Below the pieces are notes generated by a model, which was not told where the DNA came from, made no database searches, and saw nothing but the letters and a program-made list of their open reading frames with translations. 64,000 nt of DNA from Paraburkholderia youngii. GTDB taxonomy: Bacteria; Pseudomonadota; Gammaproteobacteria; Burkholderiales; Burkholderiaceae. The stretch lies in NCBI RefSeq assembly GCF_013366925.1, contig NZ_JAALDK010000002.1:1116001-1180000 (forward strand). The letters run 5' to 3'. A program made the position numbers and the translations under genes. Shown piece after piece: positions 8,315 through 16,303 of this stretch (positions are counted from its first letter, which is position 1; each line of letters starts with the position of its first letter).

Positions 8315-8791
8315 TTACCAGTCCTCCCGTTTCTTGCTCGTGCTGGCCGCTTTGGTTGCCTTGGCGGGCTTGACCGCTTTGGGCTTTTGGGCGGTGCTGG
8401 CGGATTTGGCCGCTTTGGCGTTGGTGCCCGATGCCTGGGCTGCGGCGCGGTCGCTGGCCTCGCCGGGCGATGTCGTCGCCGCGCGCTGTGCCGCAGCCTG
8501 CGCGCGCGTGGCGCGTATGGCGTTGCCTTTTGCTGCGGCCGGCGGCGCGTCTTCCACGGCCACGCTTTGCGTCGATCCGCTCGGCGTGAGCTTCAGATCG
8601 ACCTGCAAGACCCGTAACACCCTGAAGAGCCGTTCGACGCTGACGGCCGAGGGATTCGCTTCGAGTTGCGCGTAGGTCTGTTGGGTGACGCCGAGATGGG
8701 CGGCCATCGCGGTTTGAGTGAGCCCGGCGGCCTTCCTGAAGCCCTGCAGGATCGGTCTGAGCTGGCTCAGTGTCTTGATCGCGTAGTCCAC
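8315..8791 (-). CDS. hipB: HipB-type antitoxin/repressor with long Ala/Lys-rich tail
   Basis: A 158-aa protein starting with GTG at 8791 (GGAG 8 bases before). Residues about 10-62 form an XRE-type helix-turn-helix (RKAAGLTQTAMAAHLGVTQQTYAQLE). The remaining 90 or so residues are a low-complexity, Ala-, Lys-, Ser- and Thr-rich tail ending in KKREDW. E. coli HipB is only 88 aa but also ends in a tryptophan, which is important there for HipA contact and stability. The tail is therefore a long insertion between HTH and the terminal Trp. It should repress the operon together with HipA at the repeats upstream. Confidence 0.87.
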   Translation of the reverse strand: MDYAIKTLSQLRPILQGFRKAAGLTQTAMAAHLGVTQQTYAQLEANPSAVSVERLFRVLRVLQVDLKLTPSGSTQSVAVEDAPPAAAKGNAIRATRAQAAAQRAATTSPGEASDRAAAQASGTNAKAAKSASTAQKPKAVKPAKATKAASTSKKREDW

Positions 8792-8822
8792 GGTGGATCT
8801 CCGGTTCGGCTGCGGCGACGTA

Positions 8823-8892
8823 ACAGGTCAAAACCTGTAAATTGCGGATACAGTCTATACCCTGTATTTCGTAAATACAAGCTAAAGACTGT
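8823..8892. promoter_or_regulatory. Three operator-like repeats in the hipBA promoter, 27-bp period
   Basis: Three 16-base sites of form ACA(G/A)-N8-CTGT start at 8823, 8850 and 8877, exactly 27 bases apart. The first is a perfect palindrome (ACAGGT-CAAA-ACCTGT). A further palindrome, TGTATTT-CGT-AAATACA, at 8863-8879 bridges the second and third. E. coli HipB also binds a series of 4-5 base half-sites separated by 8 bases (TATCC-N8-GGATA). The array begins 31 bases upstream of the hipB start, so it very likely is the HipB operator cluster. Confidence 0.7.
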
Positions 8893-9669
8893 TAATGGTG
8901 AGCGCGGAATCATTTGAAACGCTGTCCCCTTCACGCCAGCCATCACGCAACTAACGGTCCACTGCGCACCACCACTCCCTTCGCTGCTGCGCAGCCAACC
9001 GCCGCAGGCAAGCTCCGCTCGTCACCGATGAAGATGATGGACAAACGCATCAATAGAAAATCGCATGTAATGCCAGAACAAGCGTCTCGAACGTAAATCG
9101 ACAGATTCACATCGTTTTCAATTAACGCGATCCAATCAGGAAGCCGAACATTCACGAAAGGAAGAAGAAACCGTGTTCGGATTGCGTGGATAGAACACTG
9201 AATAGCCATCGATAAAAAATCGCTAGCAATATCGCCAGCGCCAACTTGAGCGCAGGATAACCGATGAATGTTGACGCGCATTGCATCGCACTCCTTTCGC
9301 TCGTCGAATGAAATTGACACAAATTTCACGCGGCGTGCATCGAGCGGAAATGAGCTTGGAAATTGCAGAAAAGGCTGTAGACTCTATAGCGTGTGTTACG
9401 CGGCGATGCCAACGCGATTCCAATCGTTGCGCGCACACCGCATGTGTGCAAATCACTCCAATCCGTCACGAGATTTTCTGCCATCAAGGTGTCTATTCGC
9501 TGATACGACTCAACGCTAATAGAACCTGAACCGGCGAACCACGCCGACCGATGAACCTGAAAGGAGAATCGACGAGACCCACGGACCACTCTTCCAAATA
9601 ACGCGATCGACACCGCCGGATGCGGTCGCCGGCCGGCCGCTGGAGAACATAACTTCCCTGGAGTATGTG
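8893..9669. other. AT-richer intergenic region between hipBA and the exported protein gene
   Basis: About 780 bases with lower GC than its surroundings. Apart from the 44-codon frame at 9152-9286 on the minus strand, nothing convincing is encoded. The 128-codon minus-strand frame over 8943-9329 has no family resemblance and overlaps the better-supported small frame. The ribosome binding site TGGAG of the next gene lies at 9659-9663. Confidence 0.4.
9152..9286 (-). CDS. Possible small membrane protein, 44 aa
   Basis: A 44-codon frame with ATG at 9286, preceded by AAAGGAG (about 9303-9291 region, 7 bases before the ATG). The peptide contains one strongly hydrophobic stretch (PALKLALAILLAIFYRWLF, residues about 11-29) with a basic residue at each side, the pattern of a single-pass inner-membrane peptide. 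No family is recognised. Good ribosome site and helix pattern argue for a real gene; the isolated position and AT-rich context argue for caution. Confidence 0.4.
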   Translation of the reverse strand: MQCASTFIGYPALKLALAILLAIFYRWLFSVLSTQSEHGFFFLS

Positions 9670-10047
9670 ATGGCAAGCAAACCACAATGGCGAACGCTGT
9701 TATCCGTGACTTTTCTGTCGCTGGCAATGATGGGCAACGTCGTGCGTGCGGAAAACATTCCAATCGTCACGGGCCAGCAATGGATGCAGTCGACCGACGA
9801 GCAGAAGAAAGCGTATCTGGTGGGTATCTCGAATGTGATCGACATCGAGCGCGCCTATGCCGGCAACACGGCGAACAGCAATGACATCGCGCAGCGCTTC
9901 GGCAAGGGCATGCAAGGCCAGACGCTCGACAGCGTGCGTCAAGGCCTCGACAGCTACTACGCGGCCAATCCCACGATGATCCAGCACCCGGTGATCGAGA
10001 CCCTCTGGTTCCAGATGGTCGTGCCCGGCCTGAAGAAAAATCAATAA
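9670..10047 (+). CDS. Small exported protein of unknown function
   Basis: A 125-aa protein with a signal peptide (MASKPQWRTLLSVTFLSLAMM, cleavage near VVRAE). The mature part is helical, with QWMQSTDEQKKAYLVGISNVIDIERAY in front and YYAANPTMIQHPVIETLW near the end. The arrangement recalls Rap1a/Tai-type periplasmic domains but lacks their usual cysteines, so the link is weak. ATG at 9670 is preferred over the adjacent GTG at 9667; TGGAG lies upstream. It is followed by a lipoprotein gene 11 bases later, so the two probably form one transcript. Confidence 0.75.
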   Translation: MASKPQWRTLLSVTFLSLAMMGNVVRAENIPIVTGQQWMQSTDEQKKAYLVGISNVIDIERAYAGNTANSNDIAQRFGKGMQGQTLDSVRQGLDSYYAANPTMIQHPVIETLWFQMVVPGLKKNQ

Positions 10048-10058
10048 GGAGAACGATC

Positions 10059-10274
10059 ATGAAACGACTTGGGTGGATCGTCAGTATTGGCGCGCTGGCT
10101 GCGATGATCGGTTGCGCGGACATGAGCCCGCGGACGCAGGGAACGATAGGCGGCGCGGCACTCGGCGCGGGCGCCGGTGCGGGCATCGCGGCGATCTCTG
10201 GCGGCGACGCGTGGACCGGCGCGATCATCGGCGGCGCGGCGGGCGGCGTGGCCGGCAATATCCGCGGCCGTTAG
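10059..10274 (+). CDS. Glycine-zipper lipoprotein
   Basis: A 71-aa lipoprotein. The signal peptide ends in the lipobox-like AAMIGC with the lipidated Cys at residue 19. Residues 29-70 are an alternating Gly/Ala glycine-zipper stretch (GGAALGAGAGAG, GAIIGGAAGG), as in the small YMGG-like/17-kDa-antigen outer-membrane lipoproteins. Such zippers pack into membranes. The ribosome site AAGGAG lies just before the ATG. It is 11 bases after the exported protein gene, suggesting joint expression and an envelope role. Confidence 0.82.
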   Translation: MKRLGWIVSIGALAAMIGCADMSPRTQGTIGGAALGAGAGAGIAAISGGDAWTGAIIGGAAGGVAGNIRGR

Positions 10275-10658
10275 TCATTGCCAGCGAGCAGGCAAACCGG
10301 GGCGCGTCACGGATTGCATCCCGGCTTTTCGTTATTGACGCGCACGGCCCGATGGTGCGGCCTTGATGGGCAGCACATAGGCGTCGGACGAAGCGAGCTC
10401 GAAAGCGTCGCTGAAGGACTCTTCTTGCAATCATTCGCGCCGGGCATATCTTGCCTCTCCAGCATGCCGTGCCAATCATCCGGTCATACACAGTCTTCGT
10501 CGATGCCGCGCCGCGCGCGCTCGGACGACAAAGTTTGAACCGCTGATTAAAAGCCCTTAGGATATCCAAACCGGAAGCCGTCGCGATGACGGCATGCGCA
10601 CACCACGCAGAGAGCAGCCTGCGCGCGGTGCAACCTTCATCTCATCAAGAGAACACGA
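10275..10658. other. Intergenic region
   Basis: 384 bases. No protein-like frame is supported: the frames on both strands lack ribosome sites and have irregular codon use. No strong hairpin was found. It probably carries the promoter of the alpha/beta hydrolase gene at 10659. Confidence 0.4.
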
Positions 10659-12224
10659 ATGCTGCGCACGTCGCTGAAGGTAATAAAGATAAGTGCATGG
10701 GTCGTGGTGCTGCTGGCGGTGCTCGCATTGGGACTACGCGCGTGGTATTCGCAGCGCGGGCCAGAGCTGTCGGTATGGCACACCTATGTGCCGCGCGAAA
10801 TGACCGTCGAAGAAATGGACACCGCCGACTGGAACGCGTACATCAAGGCGGAAAACCGGATTTTCGAAGACGTGCGCGTCAATGTCGTCGATAAGATCCG
10901 GCCGTCCGAGCGCATTCCGGCGAACCGTTATTACGAGGGCTCGCCGATCTTTCCGTGGCATTTCGCCGAAAACTGGAATCGCTCGTACATTCTCGAACCG
11001 TCGGGCCCACCCGTAGGTGCGGTCGTGCTGCTGCACGGCATGACGGATGCGCCGTACAGCATGCGGCATATCGCGCGTCGATATCGCGATCGCGGTTTTG
11101 TCGCGATCGGCATCCGCTTGCCGGGACATGGCACGGTGCCGGCGGGGCTCACCGACGTGCACTGGAAGGACTGGACCGCGGCCACGCGGCTCGCGGTACG
11201 CGAAGCGCGACGTCGCGTGGGGCCGGACAAGCCGATCGAGCTGGTCGGGTTTTCGAACGGCGGCGCGCTCGCGCTGCAATATGCGCTCGACGCGATCGAG
11301 AATCCCGCGCTCGCGCGTCCGACGCGCGTCGTGCTGATCTCGCCGATGATCGGCGTTACGCGCTACGCGCGCTTTGCTGGTCTCGCCGGATTGCCCGCGG
11401 TGCTGCCGGCCTTCGCGCGCGCCGCGTGGCTCGGCATCGTGCCGGAGTTCAACCCGTTCAAGTACAACTCGTTTCCTGTAAACGGCGCGCGGCAGTCCTA
11501 TCTCCTCACGAGCGTGATTCAGGAACAGATTGCGCGCCTCGAGCGCGAGAACCGGCTCGATTCGTTGCCGCCTATTCTGACGTTCCAGTCGGTGACGGAT
11601 TTCACGGTCAGCACGCCCGCGGTGATGTCGTTGCTCTACGACAAGCTGCCTGAGAACGGCAGCGAAGTCGTGCTGTTCGACGTGAACCGCAGCGTGCGTT
11701 TCAGGACCTTCCTACGCAACGCGTCATACACGGCGCTCTCGCGACTGCTGCGCATCGGTCCGCAGAACTATCGCACGACGGTGATCGCCAACGTGTCGCC
11801 GGATTCGGCGCATACCGTCGAGCGCAGCGTTTATGCGGGAGAAGTGCAAAAACGCGTGAAGCCGCTGGACATCGATTATCCACAGGATATTTTCTCGTTG
11901 TCGCACGTCGCGATTCCTTTCCCGATCACCGACGCGCTGTACGGCATCGCGCCGGACGATTCGGAGAACTTCAACGAAAACCTCGGCACGCTCGCGCCGC
12001 GCGGCGAACGCGGCACGCTGATTCTGACGCTCGATTCGATGTTCCGCATCGCGTCGAATCCGTTCTTCCCGTATCTGCTGCAGCGGATCGACGAAGGCAT
12101 CGGCAAAATGCCGCCGCCGGTGGTCAAGTCACCGCCGCGCACGCACGAAACGGCGGGCGGTCCACCCGACGATTTCGCGGCAGACCTGAACGCGCTCGAG
12201 AAGGCCGGCTCGGACGAGCCTTGA
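10659..12224 (+). CDS. Membrane-anchored alpha/beta hydrolase
   Basis: A 521-aa protein with an uncleaved-looking N-terminal membrane helix (residues about 9-27) and then an alpha/beta hydrolase fold. Visible elements are VVLLHGMTDAPYSM (oxyanion region), LPGHGTVP, and the nucleophile elbow GFSNGG. The C-terminal third is unusual, with NENLGTLAPRGERGTL, and is longer than typical lysophospholipase-like members. The start codon is preceded by AAGAGAAC. Likely a periplasm-facing esterase or lipase; the substrate is unknown. It converges with the xylanase gene 40 bases away. Confidence 0.82.
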   Translation: MLRTSLKVIKISAWVVVLLAVLALGLRAWYSQRGPELSVWHTYVPREMTVEEMDTADWNAYIKAENRIFEDVRVNVVDKIRPSERIPANRYYEGSPIFPWHFAENWNRSYILEPSGPPVGAVVLLHGMTDAPYSMRHIARRYRDRGFVAIGIRLPGHGTVPAGLTDVHWKDWTAATRLAVREARRRVGPDKPIELVGFSNGGALALQYALDAIENPALARPTRVVLISPMIGVTRYARFAGLAGLPAVLPAFARAAWLGIVPEFNPFKYNSFPVNGARQSYLLTSVIQEQIARLERENRLDSLPPILTFQSVTDFTVSTPAVMSLLYDKLPENGSEVVLFDVNRSVRFRTFLRNASYTALSRLLRIGPQNYRTTVIANVSPDSAHTVERSVYAGEVQKRVKPLDIDYPQDIFSLSHVAIPFPITDALYGIAPDDSENFNENLGTLAPRGERGTLILTLDSMFRIASNPFFPYLLQRIDEGIGKMPPPVVKSPPRTHETAGGPPDDFAADLNALEKAGSDEP

Positions 12225-12264
12225 GGTGTGGATCGCCATCCGCTTTTCCGCGCGAGGAGCGACG

Positions 12265-13428
12265 TTACGGCTGATACGACGAATCGACGATCGTCCACAG
12301 CGCCGCTTTCGGCTTCAGGCTCGCATCGAACGGCAGCGGCAGGTTGTTGCGCGGCACTGGCGCCGACGTCAGCCACGTGTGCTTGTCCGAGTAGCCCCAG
12401 AACGTCACCGCCTTGATGCTTGGCTCCTGTTCGAATAGGGCGAACACCGCGCGATAACGCTCGGCCTGCGCACGCATGATGTCGTTCGGAACCGGACGGC
12501 CGAGGTCTGGCAGACACGCATGCGGATTGCTCCAGCATTCTCCCGGATCGGCATAGAGGCTCACGTCGAGCTCGGTTACCTGGTTTTCGAGGCCTAGCGC
12601 GGCGACATCGTCGAATGCCTGCTTGATGTTCGGCAGTGGCGGCCAGTTCACGCTGATGTGCATCTGATGCCCGACACCGTCGATCGGCACCCCCTGCGCT
12701 CGCAAGTCGCGAATCACGGCGACCAGCTTTGCGCGCTTGTGCGGATCGTCGGTGTTGTACTCGTTGATATAGAGCTTCACGTCCGGGTCCGCCGCGCGCG
12801 CCGCGCGGAACGCGATCGCGATGTAGTCCTTGCCGAGAGCGCGATACCACGGACTGTCTTCGCGATAGACCTGATGCGGATCATCGCTGATCACTTCGTT
12901 GACGACGTCCCACGCATAAACCTTGCCTCGGAAGTGTGTGACGACGTCGGTTATATATCGATCGAGCCGCTTCACGACGATGTCGCGATAGTGCGGATCT
13001 TTCGGATCGCCCGCGAAGAACCAGTCCGGCGCCTCGGTCCAGCCGTCGGCCTTGAAGTGCCACACGAGCGTATGGCCGCGCACTGCAATGCCGTGCGCCC
13101 GAGCGAACGCGACGATCCTGTCGGCCGGCTCGAAGTTGTACTTGCCTTCCGCGACGCCGATCGTGCCCGGCTTCATCTTGTTCTCGGCGGTCAGGCTCGA
13201 GAACTGAGCGGCGATCAGCGTCGCGTCGGCGGGGCTGTCGATCGAATCAGGTTCGATCGCCGCGCCGACCTTGAAGTGCGCGGCCATCACACTGCGCAGA
13301 GGCGGCAGCGTTTCGGCGGGCGCCGCGGCGAGCGGCGGGCCGTCATGAGCGACGGCCGCCCGGTCGAGCGCGCAGCTTGCGGTCCATGTGAGCGTACAAA
13401 TGGTGGCGGCTGCGCAGAGCATGCGCAT
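12265..13428 (-). CDS. Endo-1,4-beta-xylanase, GH10
   Basis: A 387-aa secreted GH10 enzyme. A signal peptide (about residues 1-27) is followed by the TIM-barrel: GHTLVWH, acid/base E178 in WDVVNEVI, HQMHIS, nucleophile E286 in VTELDVS, and TFWGYSDKHTW. It hydrolyses internal beta-1,4-xylosidic bonds. No carbohydrate-binding module is attached. The ribosome site AAGGA (13438-13433) lies right at the edge of an IS5-family insertion that begins at 13441, so the gene is separated from its ancestral upstream region with operator sites at 14860 and 14987. The coding sequence itself is intact. Confidence 0.92.
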   Translation of the reverse strand: MRMLCAAATICTLTWTASCALDRAAVAHDGPPLAAAPAETLPPLRSVMAAHFKVGAAIEPDSIDSPADATLIAAQFSSLTAENKMKPGTIGVAEGKYNFEPADRIVAFARAHGIAVRGHTLVWHFKADGWTEAPDWFFAGDPKDPHYRDIVVKRLDRYITDVVTHFRGKVYAWDVVNEVISDDPHQVYREDSPWYRALGKDYIAIAFRAARAADPDVKLYINEYNTDDPHKRAKLVAVIRDLRAQGVPIDGVGHQMHISVNWPPLPNIKQAFDDVAALGLENQVTELDVSLYADPGECWSNPHACLPDLGRPVPNDIMRAQAERYRAVFALFEQEPSIKAVTFWGYSDKHTWLTSAPVPRNNLPLPFDASLKPKAALWTIVDSSYQP

Positions 13429-13440
13429 CGAGGTCCTTAG

Positions 13441-14792
13441 CAGGCTGTTGAAAAGCGCCCCGTCATGACGACCGAAGCTATGTTCAGGAGACTTGCGCGT
13501 GCGATATTGCGCTGAATTAACGGTTCACCGCGCGATCTGCGCGGGGCAGGCGCACGCATGCGGCTCGTCTGGCGCGCAGTCTTCGCGCATTGGCGGCTCA
13601 TCGCGTCGCTCCTCGCGGCACCATCCCTGGCATTCGGGCCATGCGGGTCAGATTGCTCGCAACCATCGTCAGCTTGAAGTGCTGGTCGACGCGCTTGAGG
13701 CCGCGATAGACCGTCTGCCGGATCCGCCCGATGGTTTTGCCCCAGCCGAAATGCTCTTCGATTCGTTTGCGGATGATCTGGCTAGTCCGGTAGCCCGCAT
13801 GCCGCGAAGTGCGACCGTCGATGGCGCTGCCGCCCCAACGCTCATCGTTGCGCGCGACATGCGGTGTCACGTTGCGAGCGCGGCAATCGTTCACGAAGTC
13901 ACGGGTGTCATACGCCTTGTCGGCGCCAACTGTCTTCGCATGAGTACCTGGCACGCAATCGAGCAATTGCAATGCGCTGGCCCGCTCGGCAAAACCATCT
14001 GCGTGACTAACCACGGCGCCGACCACCAGCCCCGAGCGATTCTCCATCAGGATGTGCCCGTGGTAGCACAGGATGGCCGGGCTCTTGTGGCTCTTCTTGA
14101 ACAATCGCGCCTCCGGATCAGTAGTCGACTCGTGCGTGGCATTGCTACGTCGCTCGCCTTTCCAGTCGGTGTCGGCGTTGCGGCCACCGCCGGCTGGCGG
14201 ACCATCGTCCGGGCCGTCCTTGCGGCGGAAGCTTTTGTGACTGGCCCACGCCTGAATCAGCGTGCCGTCCACCGAGAAATGCTCTCTCGACAGCAAGCCC
14301 CGCTTGTCCGCCAGGCTCATGACTTCGGTGAAGAACGCTTCCACGACTTCATGCTCCAGAAGCCGGTCGCGGTTCTTCGAGAACACCGAGTGGTCCCACA
14401 CGGCGTCCTCAATCGCCAGCCCGACAAACCAGCGGAACAGCAGGTTGTAGCGCATCTGCTCCATCAGCATGCGCTCGCTGCGTACGGAGTAGAACACCTG
14501 CAACAGCAGCGCCCGCATCAGCTTCTCAGGCGCAATCGAGGCACGACCGGTGTCCGCGTAGATGACGCTGAACAGCCCGTTGAGCCGTTTCAACGCATCA
14601 TTCACCAGCAACCGGATCGGTCGCAACGGGTGATCTGCCGGGACGAAGTCCTCGAGCTTGACCGTCGTGAACAGGGGTTCCTGCATCTCGTCCATTCCGC
14701 GCATCGCATCCGCTGCCAAAGATCATGAACACGATATCCATAACGCCCGTCCTTCAAACCCCGTTTACACGGGATCCAAATTCAACAGCCTG
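13441..14792 (-). mobile_element. IS5-family insertion sequence, complete
   Basis: A 1352-base element bounded by inverted repeats CAGGCTGTTGAA (13441-13452) and TTCAACAGCCTG (14781-14792). It is flanked by the direct repeat TTAG (13437-13440 and 14793-14796), a 4-base target duplication of the YTAR type expected for IS5. It encodes one transposase with an intact DDE set. Intact ends and duplication suggest a recent, possibly active insertion. It sits 8 bases upstream of the xylanase start codon. Confidence 0.93.
13598..14704 (-). CDS. IS5-family transposase
   Basis: A 368-aa DDE transposase. The N-terminal domain has LRPIRLLVNDALKRL and LLQVFYSVRSERMLMEQ; catalytic candidates are the Asp in HFSVDGTLIQAWAS, the Asp in VGADKAYDTRDF and the Glu in RKRIEEHFGWGK. 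The ATG at 14704 was chosen; a TTG at 14719 would add five residues. The frame is uninterrupted. It is read leftward, in the same direction as the xylanase gene, so read-through from the element could reach that gene. Confidence 0.92.
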   Translation of the reverse strand: MRGMDEMQEPLFTTVKLEDFVPADHPLRPIRLLVNDALKRLNGLFSVIYADTGRASIAPEKLMRALLLQVFYSVRSERMLMEQMRYNLLFRWFVGLAIEDAVWDHSVFSKNRDRLLEHEVVEAFFTEVMSLADKRGLLSREHFSVDGTLIQAWASHKSFRRKDGPDDGPPAGGGRNADTDWKGERRSNATHESTTDPEARLFKKSHKSPAILCYHGHILMENRSGLVVGAVVSHADGFAERASALQLLDCVPGTHAKTVGADKAYDTRDFVNDCRARNVTPHVARNDERWGGSAIDGRTSRHAGYRTSQIIRKRIEEHFGWGKTIGRIRQTVYRGLKRVDQHFKLTMVASNLTRMARMPGMVPRGATR

Positions 14793-14859
14793 TTAGAGGA
14801 CGCACTCCTGTCTCCTGTGAGGAAATGCTGGTTCGGCTGCTTTTCTAACTACTTGTAAC

Positions 14860-14871
14860 GTTATCGGTAAC
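14860..14871. promoter_or_regulatory. GntR(LacI-type) operator candidate, GTTAYCGRTAAC
   Basis: GTTATCGGTAAC, one variant of a palindrome also found in front of the porin (16124-16135) and the MFS/Weimberg operon (37570-37581). It is flanked by TGTAAC and AGT. It probably served the xylanase gene before the IS insertion. Confidence 0.5.
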
Positions 14872-14986
14872 AGTGACGATCTTAAGCAGCGTGCCGCATC
14901 CCCGCTATGAGGGATTTACCCGACAGATCAACGAGATGACGAATGATGGATGAGCGTCGAGTCGACCGGTTTGACCCGGCGCGGGA

Positions 14987-15000
14987 TGAAAGCGCTTTCA
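14987..15000. promoter_or_regulatory. LacI-family operator candidate, TGAAAGCGCTTTCA
   Basis: A perfect 14-base palindrome identical to the sites at 17615-17628 and 18764-18777. The central CG and AAAGCGCTTT core are typical of LacI-family operators. On ancestral geometry it belongs to the xylanase promoter region. Confidence 0.65.
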
Positions 15001-15149
15001 GGTAGGGGTGCACAAACGGGCCGCGCGGCTGACCGTGCGAAAACAGGGCGCCAGTCATCCAATCCAACTGGCGGAACAGGAAAACCGAATCCCTTCAACG
15101 CGCGGGGTCTGCTTCAATCGTCGTCCGCGCACCGCGATTCAGTTCGATC

Positions 15150-15458
15150 TCAATGCCCGTTCAACGAGCCACCGTCGGGCGTGAGCCGGTTGTCCACCGA
15201 GGTGACACCGGGCACCGACATCGCAGCCCGTTCGGCACGCGCGACATGCTCCCGCTCGGGCACAAATCCGAGCAGCGTGATTTGCCCGGAGTGGGCAAAG
15301 ACAAACACATGTGACATCCCGACGCCGCTGTGCGCCTCCGCAACCCGCACGCTATGAGCGAGTTGTTGGTCGGTGGCTTGCGAATCCTGGGCATAGGCAA
15401 CCGGCGCGATTGCGCCTGAAACCAGCAACGCGAGCGTAGAAACAAGGGTTGTTTTCAC
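15150..15458 (-). CDS. Periplasmic BON-domain protein
   Basis: A 102-aa exported protein starting with GTG at 15458 (AAGGAGG 6 bases before). A signal peptide (MKTTLVSTLALLVSGAIA, cleavage near AYAQ) precedes one BON domain (residues about 33-95) with GQITLLGFVPEREHVARAE and VPGVTSVDNRL. BON domains (OsmY-like) bind phospholipid surfaces and occur in periplasmic stress proteins. It is a single gene with no obvious partner; a role in envelope maintenance is inference from the family. Confidence 0.85.
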   Translation of the reverse strand: MKTTLVSTLALLVSGAIAPVAYAQDSQATDQQLAHSVRVAEAHSGVGMSHVFVFAHSGQITLLGFVPEREHVARAERAAMSVPGVTSVDNRLTPDGGSLNGH

Positions 15459-16060
15459 GATACCTCCTTATTAGCACCAAGGTGTGCCGGCAAAATCCGC
15501 CGGCAAATCTTCCGGTCCGACTCAATGCGAGGCCTCGGAAGTGCATTGGACAAAACCCTCTTTCACTGCTTGCGTCGCGGTTATCGCGATTGCGCGTCGA
15601 GGTTTGGCCAGTTGGGGGCGTTGGGCGGTCAAGCCGTCGCCCGCAGAAAAGTTCGCAAGGGCAGCGCGTTCGAGCGGGACGCCGCAGGCGCGGCGTGGCG
15701 GGGAACAGCGAGAGCCGAGGGATGGGAGCTGGTTGGAGCGTTCGTGACGGAGCGCGAGAGCCAGACGGATGCACTGACAATCCCGCACTCAGCCTGCTAT
15801 GCGGCTGAGCCCGGCTCGTTGCCCGGCATCTTATGCATTGATGATAGTCGGTAATGTCCGCCGCTGCTGACTGCTCCGACGCCGGTTCGTCAAGCGCAAA
15901 CCGTCAATGCACGTGAGCCGGGTCGTTGCATCTTCGCAACAACAAGCGCGAGATTTTTCTTGCATTTGAGTGCGCTTCCCTTGTTAAGCGAGCGCTGAGC
16001 GACGCGCGAGACGGGTTTGCGCATCGTCTCGGTTCGTGAATTCAAACGGAGTTCCGACGC

Positions 16061-16086
16061 TTGTGACCATCACGTAATGGTCACAA
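16061..16086. repeat. Inverted repeat with 10-bp perfect arms in the porin promoter region
   Basis: TTGTGACCAT (16061-16070), a 6-base spacer, and ATGGTCACAA (16077-16086). No T-run follows, so a terminator is unlikely. It lies about 100 bases upstream of the TATAAT, suitable for an activator or remote operator. It matches none of the other palindromes in the window. Confidence 0.6.
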
Positions 16087-16121
16087 AGCAGGGTGCTACT
16101 GCGGGATCGGGCGGCGCGCAA

Positions 16122-16137
16122 CTGTTATCGATAACAG
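16122..16137. promoter_or_regulatory. Operator candidate upstream of the porin
   Basis: CTGTTATCGATAACAG, a perfect 16-base palindrome containing the GTTAYCGRTAAC core shared with 14860 and 37570. It is centred about 55 bases before the TATAAT at 16184. Confidence 0.6.
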
Positions 16138-16183
16138 CGTTTTCCCTGAGCCGTTAGTTCGATGCGCGGCGCAAGGTCATCCC

Positions 16184-16189
16184 TATAAT
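16184..16189 (+). promoter_or_regulatory. Candidate -10 box of the porin gene
   Basis: A perfect TATAAT, 115 bases before the porin start codon. No good -35 hexamer stands at 16-18 bases, which fits an activator-dependent promoter. The implied leader is about 105 bases long. Confidence 0.4.
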
Positions 16190-16303
16190 CGCCTCGAAAT
16201 GTGATGCGGATACGACGCGAACATTTCGGCAAGAGGGGAAACGTGTGAGAACGCGTGCGTCCTGTGCGGCTTGGAGACGCCAAAATATATATAGGATATC
16301 TAA

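Larger units (their letters stand above)
14797..15149. other. Former xylanase upstream region, now beyond the IS
   Basis: 353 bases without a gene. Removing the IS and one TTAG copy would place this stretch directly in front of the xylanase gene. It holds two operator-like palindromes (14860-14871 and 14987-15000), which would then lie about 76 and 203 bases upstream of the xylanase start. Confidence 0.6.
15459..16303. other. Long intergenic region upstream of the porin
   Basis: About 845 bases with several open frames on both strands but none with ribosome site, family resemblance or consistent codon use. The right-hand third carries regulatory-looking structure: a 26-base inverted repeat (16061-16086), a 16-base palindrome (16122-16137) and a perfect TATAAT (16184-16189). 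Confidence 0.5.

Noticed and set aside
8943..9329. A 128-codon minus-strand frame upstream of the small exported protein gene.
   Set aside because: No family resemblance and it overlaps, in another frame, the 44-codon candidate that has the better ribosome site and membrane-helix pattern.
15459..16060. Several open frames of 80-140 codons on both strands in the porin upstream region.
   Set aside because: They overlap each other in many frames, which reflects few stop codons at high GC, and none has a start signal or motif.
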